Positions 5,564-8,797 of a stretch of DNA of 8,797 bases are shown piece by piece. Origin of the DNA: an uncultured Calothrix sp. (lineage in GTDB: Bacteria > Cyanobacteriota > Cyanobacteriia > Cyanobacteriales > Nostocaceae); NCBI GenBank assembly GCA_937884685.1, contig CAKZYM010000255.1:1-8797 (forward strand), in the 5' to 3' direction. Both the position numbers and the translations under genes were made by a program. The notes beneath the pieces are model-generated. The model worked only from the letters and a program-made list of their open reading frames with translations, had not been told where the DNA came from and did not search any database. Each line of letters opens with the position of its first letter. Position 1 is the first letter of the stretch.

Positions 5564-6712
5564 ATGACCCAAACACTCCCTGCAAAAAATAACCAAAAAT
5601 TACAGCTATCACCCTTAAATATACCGAACCGTTTGCTCCTCGGTCCCGGTCCATCAAATACCCATCCTGACGTACTTAAAGCAATGAATACTGCTCCCGT
5701 TGGGCACCTCGACCCGGCTTTTCTGACGCTGATGGATGAGATTCAGTCGCTGTTACGCTATGTATGGCAAACCGAAAACCAACTCACAATAGCAGTTAGC
5801 GGAACGGGAAGCGCTGCAATGGAAGCCACAGTCGCTAATGCAGTAGAACCAGGTGATGTGGTTTTAGTCGGTGTTATTGGATACTTTGGTAATCGTTTGG
5901 TTGATATGGCTGGACGTTACGGTGCAGACGTGCGAACCATTACCAAGCCTTGGGGACAGGTATTTTCTTTAGATGAATTGAAAACCGCAATAGAAACCCA
6001 TCGTCCCAGAATAGTAGCATTGGTTCACGCAGAAACTTCAACAGGGGCACGTCAACCCTTGGAAGGAGTTGGCGAACTGTGTCGCGAGCATGGAAGTTTG
6101 CTGCTGGTAGATTCAGTTACAAGTATGGGTGGTGTTCCCCTGTACTTGGATGAATGGGGAGTTGATTTAGCTTATAGTTGTAGTCAGAAAGGATTGGGTT
6201 GTCCTCCCGGAGCTTCACCGTTTACTATGAGTTCCCGTGCAATGGAGAAATTGCAAAAGCGTCAAACCAAGGTTGCAAACTGGTACTTGGACATGAACCT
6301 GTTAAGCAAATATTGGGGTAAAGAACGCACATATCATCATACAGCCCCCATCAATTTATATTATGCTTTGCGGGAATCCTTACGTTTACTAGCAGAAGAA
6401 GGAGTAGAAAATAGTTGGGAAAGACATCAAAATAATGCAGAATATTTGTGGCAGGGTCTAGAAGATTTAGGAATGACTTTGCACGTTGAGAAACAGTACA
6501 GATTACCAACACTCACTACGGTAAGAATCCCTGAAGGTATTGATGGTAAAGCAGTTGCGCGAGAAATGCTACTAGAAGATAACCTTGAAGTTGGAGGTGG
6601 TCTTGGTGAACTGGGAGGTAAAGTTTGGCGTATTGGGCTAATGGGTTACAACAGCCGTAAAGAAAATGTTGATAAGCTTTTGGAAGTATTGAAAAAGAAG
6701 GTAAAAAGTTAG
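5564..6712 (+). CDS. Alanine:glyoxylate aminotransferase-like class V aminotransferase
   Basis: This 382-residue PLP enzyme closely follows the pattern of human AGXT. Motifs are LLLGPGPSN (24-32), SGTGSAAMEA (79-88), HAETSTG (155-161), VDSVTS with Asp183 contacting the PLP ring, SCSQKGLGCPPG with Schiff-base Lys209, TYHHTAP (256-262), LRESLRLLAEEG, and KVWRIGLMGYNSRKENVD (353-370) with substrate-carboxylate Arg356. It transfers an amino group from alanine (or serine) to glyoxylate, forming glycine, in the cytosol; it may serve photorespiration or glyoxylate from ureide breakdown. At the two positions I recall as markers of ureidoglycine:glyoxylate aminotransferase (Gln37 and Asn264 of B. subtilis PucG) it has His48 and Tyr257, favouring AGT over PucG activity. 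Cyanobacterial homologues are sometimes mislabelled 'soluble hydrogenase 42 kDa subunit'. No Shine-Dalgarno is seen. The TAG stop lies in the first unit of a heptamer array. It is divergent from the hydroxylase operon. Confidence 0.88.
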   Translation: MTQTLPAKNNQKLQLSPLNIPNRLLLGPGPSNTHPDVLKAMNTAPVGHLDPAFLTLMDEIQSLLRYVWQTENQLTIAVSGTGSAAMEATVANAVEPGDVVLVGVIGYFGNRLVDMAGRYGADVRTITKPWGQVFSLDELKTAIETHRPRIVALVHAETSTGARQPLEGVGELCREHGSLLLVDSVTSMGGVPLYLDEWGVDLAYSCSQKGLGCPPGASPFTMSSRAMEKLQKRQTKVANWYLDMNLLSKYWGKERTYHHTAPINLYYALRESLRLLAEEGVENSWERHQNNAEYLWQGLEDLGMTLHVEKQYRLPTLTTVRIPEGIDGKAVAREMLLEDNLEVGGGLGELGGKVWRIGLMGYNSRKENVDKLLEVLKKKVKS

Positions 6713-6770
6713 GAGTTAGGAGTTAGGAGTTAAAAGTTAGGAGTTAGGAGTTAGGAGTTAGGAGTTGAGG
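6707..6770. repeat. Heptanucleotide tandem repeat (AGTTAGG, nine units) starting inside the aminotransferase gene
   Basis: Three AGTTAGG units (6707-6727), one AGTTAAA variant (6728-6734), four AGTTAGG (6735-6762) and a terminal AGTTGAGG. The first unit encodes the last Ser codon and the TAG stop (6710-6712) of the aminotransferase. It is the same unit and same orientation relative to transcription as the array at 4444-4471. Because 7 is not a multiple of 3, three units place a stop in all three frames on this strand and on the other strand (TAA). Confidence 0.85.
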
Positions 6771-6975
6771 AATATTAGATTCTAGAATAAGGAATAATTT
6801 CTTGCCATCTCCTTCTCTCCCCATCTCCCTCTCCTTTTGTCCCATTATCTTCCCATCTCTCCATCCCCTAGTAGAAGAAACCCCCATCTCAAAGTACGGT
6901 TTAACTGACTGCCTCTGGATTAAATAGCTGTTACATTATTTATGTAAGTTAAAGAAAACGTTACAAATAATTTCC
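6771..6975. other. Intergenic region with polypyrimidine tract and DUF760 upstream palindrome
   Basis: It contains a perfect 10-base palindrome ATTCTAGAAT (6779-6788), then an imperfect CCATCTCC-type repeat that is almost pure C/T from about 6803 to 6870. The pattern is low-complexity and typical of cyanobacterial spacers. A TTACAT-TATTT-ATGTAA inverted repeat follows at 6931-6947, and then the DUF760 gene. Confidence 0.5.
6931..6947. promoter_or_regulatory. Inverted repeat upstream of the DUF760 gene (possible operator)
   Basis: TTACAT, 5-base spacer, ATGTAA: a perfect 6-bp dyad centred 37 bases before the ATG at 6976. The size and position suit a dimeric regulator, but it does not match the NtcA spacing and no known binding consensus is recognised. 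Confidence 0.3.
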
Positions 6976-7320
6976 ATGAATAATATAGACCAACGCAATC
7001 CAGAATTTTTTGATAATCAGACAGTAGGTAATAATTCCTTATTACACTACATTAAATCTTTGAGTCCTGAAGCTATTTCCCAACTTTCTAAACCCGGATC
7101 TTCAGAAGTTTCAGAAGCAATTGAGCGCACTATTGTTGCAATGTTAGGTGGTTTACCTGCCGATGATTTTAACGTGATGATTACTACTAACCGCGAAAAT
7201 TTAGGAAGACTTTTAGCTTCTGCTATGCTTAATGGTTATCTATTACGTAATGCCGAACAGCGTATGGGATTTGAACAGTCTTTAGAATCATTAGAAGCCG
7301 CTGTACCAGATAATGAATGA
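6976..7320 (+). CDS. DUF760 family protein
   Basis: The 114 residues match the DUF760 family of cyanobacteria and plastids: LLHYIKSLSPEAISQLSKP (22-40), a helical SEVSEAIERTIVAMLGGLP (43-61), FNVMITTNRENLGRLLASAM (64-83), NGYLLRNAEQRMGFEQSLE (85-103). It is soluble, alpha-helical, with no signal or membrane segment and no cysteine. No biochemical role is established; the plant homologues are plastid proteins. No Shine-Dalgarno precedes the ATG, but the conserved core starts about 20 residues in, so this start fits. It is monocistronic: an intrinsic terminator follows 24 bases after the TGA, and a dyad lies upstream. Confidence 0.8.
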   Translation: MNNIDQRNPEFFDNQTVGNNSLLHYIKSLSPEAISQLSKPGSSEVSEAIERTIVAMLGGLPADDFNVMITTNRENLGRLLASAMLNGYLLRNAEQRMGFEQSLESLEAAVPDNE

Positions 7321-7344
7321 AATAATTAATCTACTACATAAATC

Positions 7345-7373
7345 AAACCCTGGTCCCCTGACTGGGGTTTTTT
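7345..7373 (+). terminator. Rho-independent terminator of the DUF760 gene
   Basis: Stem AAACCC (7345-7350) with GGGTTT (7365-7370), a symmetric TG/TG internal loop, an inner stem GTC/GAC and loop CCCT, followed by a run of six T (7368-7373). It begins 24 bases after the stop at 7320. Confidence 0.8.
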
Positions 7374-7950
7374 ATTTGAATTCTGAAGAGTTTTAAAAAT
7401 ATGGACAAACCGATTTTGGTAGTGGGAAATAGTTTTTTTATTGGTCGAAACCCCACCCTAATTTTTTCAGATATCACAAATTGATGAAGTAAAACTTTTC
7501 GGTAACGTGACGCTAGACTTTGTACTTTGATAGTTTTCCGCAAATTTTATAAAAATTGATTTCTGCTGGTTTTGGTTGGTGTGAAAGTGGCTCTCACAAT
7601 CACTTTCACACCAAAAATGAAAGGCACAGATTTTGTATGAAGTGTTGCTGGCTAAAGGTTATAGAAGTAACAATCTAGCATTACTTTCTTCGTTTGGATT
7701 GGCTAATTGCACGCTCCAGTCCAGAGTTTGTCGAAGCCGTACCCGTACCTTTAAAATTTAGATGCGTTTGTCCATTAACTGTTCCCTATTTTAAGTAACA
7801 ATTAAAAAAACTATAAATCAAAAAATCAAAATCTATATCTACAATAAAGTAAGGTAAAGAATATTTGAATGTTGAGGAAATGCTCTTGATGTTGAAGTAA
7901 TAAGATTTGGCAGTCCGTTTATTTATTCTACATTTTAATTTTCTTCAACC
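7374..7950. other. 577-bp stretch without a convincing gene
   Basis: Neither strand shows an ORF with protein-like composition. The longest reverse ORF (7543-7343) runs into the terminator and resembles no family I know. The stretch holds the hairpin at 7576-7614, a short AATTTTATAAAAATT dyad (about 7544-7558), and an AT-rich 3' part that must contain the promoter of the gene at 7951. A non-coding RNA or decayed sequence is possible; nothing recognisable supports either. Confidence 0.5.
7576..7614. repeat. Perfect 14-bp stem hairpin in non-coding DNA
   Basis: TTGGTGTGAAAGTG (7576-7589) is the exact reverse complement of 7601-7614, with an 11-base loop (7590-7600). No T-run follows on either strand, so it is not an ordinary terminator. 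The loop contains CTCTCACA and the right arm CTTTCACACC, an internal echo. Confidence 0.7.
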
Positions 7951-8649
7951 ATGTACAAGCGACTTTTGCTAATATTTAGCTTGATTTTTGGGGTTATGGG
8001 TATGTCTGTTTTTTTCGTTTGGAAACAAGCGACGCAGTTACCCTCCTGGTATATTCAATCATCTTCTGATGAAAACGTAATTTCTACAACTAAACCAGTT
8101 AAGAAGTTAATAAATTCTGAACAAGTATTGCGTAAAGTTTCAGATAATTTGACAGCAACAACTACAGGAGAGGTAGAACTTGATGCAGAAGAAGTCAATT
8201 CGCTAATTATTACTTCTATAGGAAAACAAGATAAGAGCAAGAAGTTTATTTCGGCAATTAAAGGTACAAATACTAAAATTGAAAATGGTAAAATCTCTGT
8301 AGGTGCTGTGATTGAAACTGCATCTATTCCAGTTGAAGATTTATCTCTACAAAAACAAACGAAAATTGTCCAACTAATACAGCGTTTACCAGGAAAAGAG
8401 AAAAAAGTTTATATCGGGATTGAAGGAAAACCCAGTATTCGTGACCAGGAATTAAGCTTTGACGATGCAACTCGCGTTTCTCTGGGTTATCTTAGCTTTC
8501 CAATTGCTGAACTATCCCAAAATATAGGTATTCCTCAAGATAGTATCAATCAACTCCTTTCCCAGGAACTAAAAAAACTACCAATTAAACTTGAAAGTAT
8601 CAATATTCAAGGTGAGCGTGTTGTAATTCGCGGTTCTAGAAATCAGTGA
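7951..8649 (+). CDS. Uncharacterised membrane-anchored protein, 232 aa
   Basis: I do not recognise a named family. The N-terminus MYKRLLLIFSLIFGVMGMS leads into one membrane helix (about residues 4-25) with a short positively charged cytoplasmic end, so the remaining 205 residues are probably outside the membrane. A polar Ser/Thr/Lys linker (35-55) is followed by an alpha/beta domain: VELDAEEVNSLI (75-86), alternating strands such as KISVGAVIETASIP (114-127) and KKVYIGIEGKPSI (151-163), and the end IKLESINIQGERVVIRG. The strand pattern and the 'ELxxEEVNxLI' element recall YpmS/DUF2140-like envelope proteins, but this is only a structural impression. The start is supported by the signal-anchor beginning directly after it; no Shine-Dalgarno. 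The TGA stop (8647-8649) lies in the first unit of a CAGTGAA heptamer array. Confidence 0.65.
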   Translation: MYKRLLLIFSLIFGVMGMSVFFVWKQATQLPSWYIQSSSDENVISTTKPVKKLINSEQVLRKVSDNLTATTTGEVELDAEEVNSLIITSIGKQDKSKKFISAIKGTNTKIENGKISVGAVIETASIPVEDLSLQKQTKIVQLIQRLPGKEKKVYIGIEGKPSIRDQELSFDDATRVSLGYLSFPIAELSQNIGIPQDSINQLLSQELKKLPIKLESINIQGERVVIRGSRNQ

Positions 8650-8678
8650 ACAGTGAACAGTGAGCAGTTAGCAGTAAA
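8644..8678. repeat. Heptanucleotide tandem repeat (CAGTGAA, five units) containing a stop codon
   Basis: CAGTGAA, CAGTGAA, CAGTGAG, CAGTTAG, CAGTAAA in perfect 7-base phase. The first unit supplies the last Gln codon and the TGA stop of the upstream gene. The unit is a permutation of the AGTGAAC arrays at 1525-1548 and 1727-1768. Confidence 0.8.
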
Positions 8679-8697
8679 TAAATAATCTTTAACAAAA

Positions 8698-8782
8698 AGG
8701 GAACATCCCTCCAAAGAATAAATATTTTACCCAACACCCTGCAAGGGTGTGGCTATATAAACAAAGCCCACCTGCGTGGGCT
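8698..8782. repeat. Three consecutive small hairpins at the right edge
   Basis: AGGGA/TCCCT with loop ACA (8698-8710); ACACCCT/AGGGTGT with loop GCA (8734-8750); AGCCCAC/GTGGGCT with loop CTGC (8765-8782). All are perfect. None has a T-run, but such GC-rich stems in AT-rich spacers are common palindromic repeats or attenuated terminators in cyanobacteria. No gene is visible between 8679 and the window end. Confidence 0.55.
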
Positions 8783-8797
8783 ATTAAGATGCTTAGC

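Noticed and set aside
5564..6712. Hydrogenase subunit (a historical database name for such cyanobacterial proteins)
   Set aside because: It has no metal-binding cysteine pattern; complete class V aminotransferase motifs with Schiff-base Lys209 are present.
6944..6964. Second NtcA site before the DUF760 gene
   Set aside because: GTA and TAC are separated by 15 bases instead of 8.
7343..7543. Reverse-strand 66-codon ORF
   Set aside because: Its 3' end is made of the DUF760 terminator read backwards; no recognisable domain or ribosome site.
7590..7614. Yfr1-like small RNA (CUCACAC-type motif in a loop)
   Set aside because: Only a loose resemblance (CTCTCACA, TTTCACACC); the conserved core and the flanking stems of Yfr1 are not present.
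8055..8240. Reverse-strand 61-codon ORF
   Set aside because: It lies wholly inside the 232-aa gene and has the Ser/Val-rich composition of an antisense shadow.

Overview
The window looks like chromosome of a filamentous, probably heterocyst-forming cyanobacterium (Nostocales, Calothrix/Rivularia/Nostoc-like). The evidence is low GC, two families largely restricted to cyanobacteria and plastids (DUF4330, DUF760), several arrays of short tandem heptanucleotide repeats of the kind known from these organisms (AGTSAAC-type and AGTTAGG-type units), almost no Shine-Dalgarno sequences, and a class V aminotransferase of the type widespread in cyanobacteria. I noticed no copy of the HIP1 octamer GCGATCGC, which is a mild surprise for this group. 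The genus is an inference.

Layout. Bases 1-420 (+) are the 3' part of a ureidoglycolate lyase-like gene, open through the left edge. Bases 421-902 hold a strong hairpin and a 53-residue reverse-strand gene (602-763) of unknown function. A DUF4330 membrane-anchored protein (903 or, more likely, 975 to 1529, +) converges on a two-gene reverse operon: an FAD-subunit gene (4450-5286) followed by a fused [2Fe-2S]/molybdopterin hydroxylase (1747-4392) of the xanthine dehydrogenase family. Divergent from this operon, across 277 bp carrying an IS5-type transposase remnant and a good NtcA-like site (GTA-N8-TAC), lies an alanine:glyoxylate aminotransferase-like gene (5564-6712, +). Then come a DUF760 gene with an intrinsic terminator (6976-7373), a 577-bp non-coding stretch with a 14-bp perfect hairpin, an unrecognised membrane-anchored protein (7951-8649), and a right edge with three small hairpins.

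How the genes fit together. Three of the loci touch purine/ureide/glyoxylate chemistry: a molybdenum hydroxylase (xanthine to urate is the classical reaction), a ureidoglycolate lyase (glyoxylate plus urea) and an aminotransferase that would convert glyoxylate to glycine. With a nitrogen-regulator-like site in front of the hydroxylase operon, a nitrogen-scavenging purine-salvage neighbourhood is a reasonable hypothesis. The intermediate enzymes (urate oxidation, allantoinase and so on) are not in the window, and the hydroxylase's true substrate is not proven.

The most unusual structural feature is that five of the eight genes end exactly at or inside heptanucleotide tandem repeats. The repeats supply the stop codon, and for the two hydroxylase subunits also the last residues. 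I see no phage, CRISPR, defence island, tRNA or rRNA.
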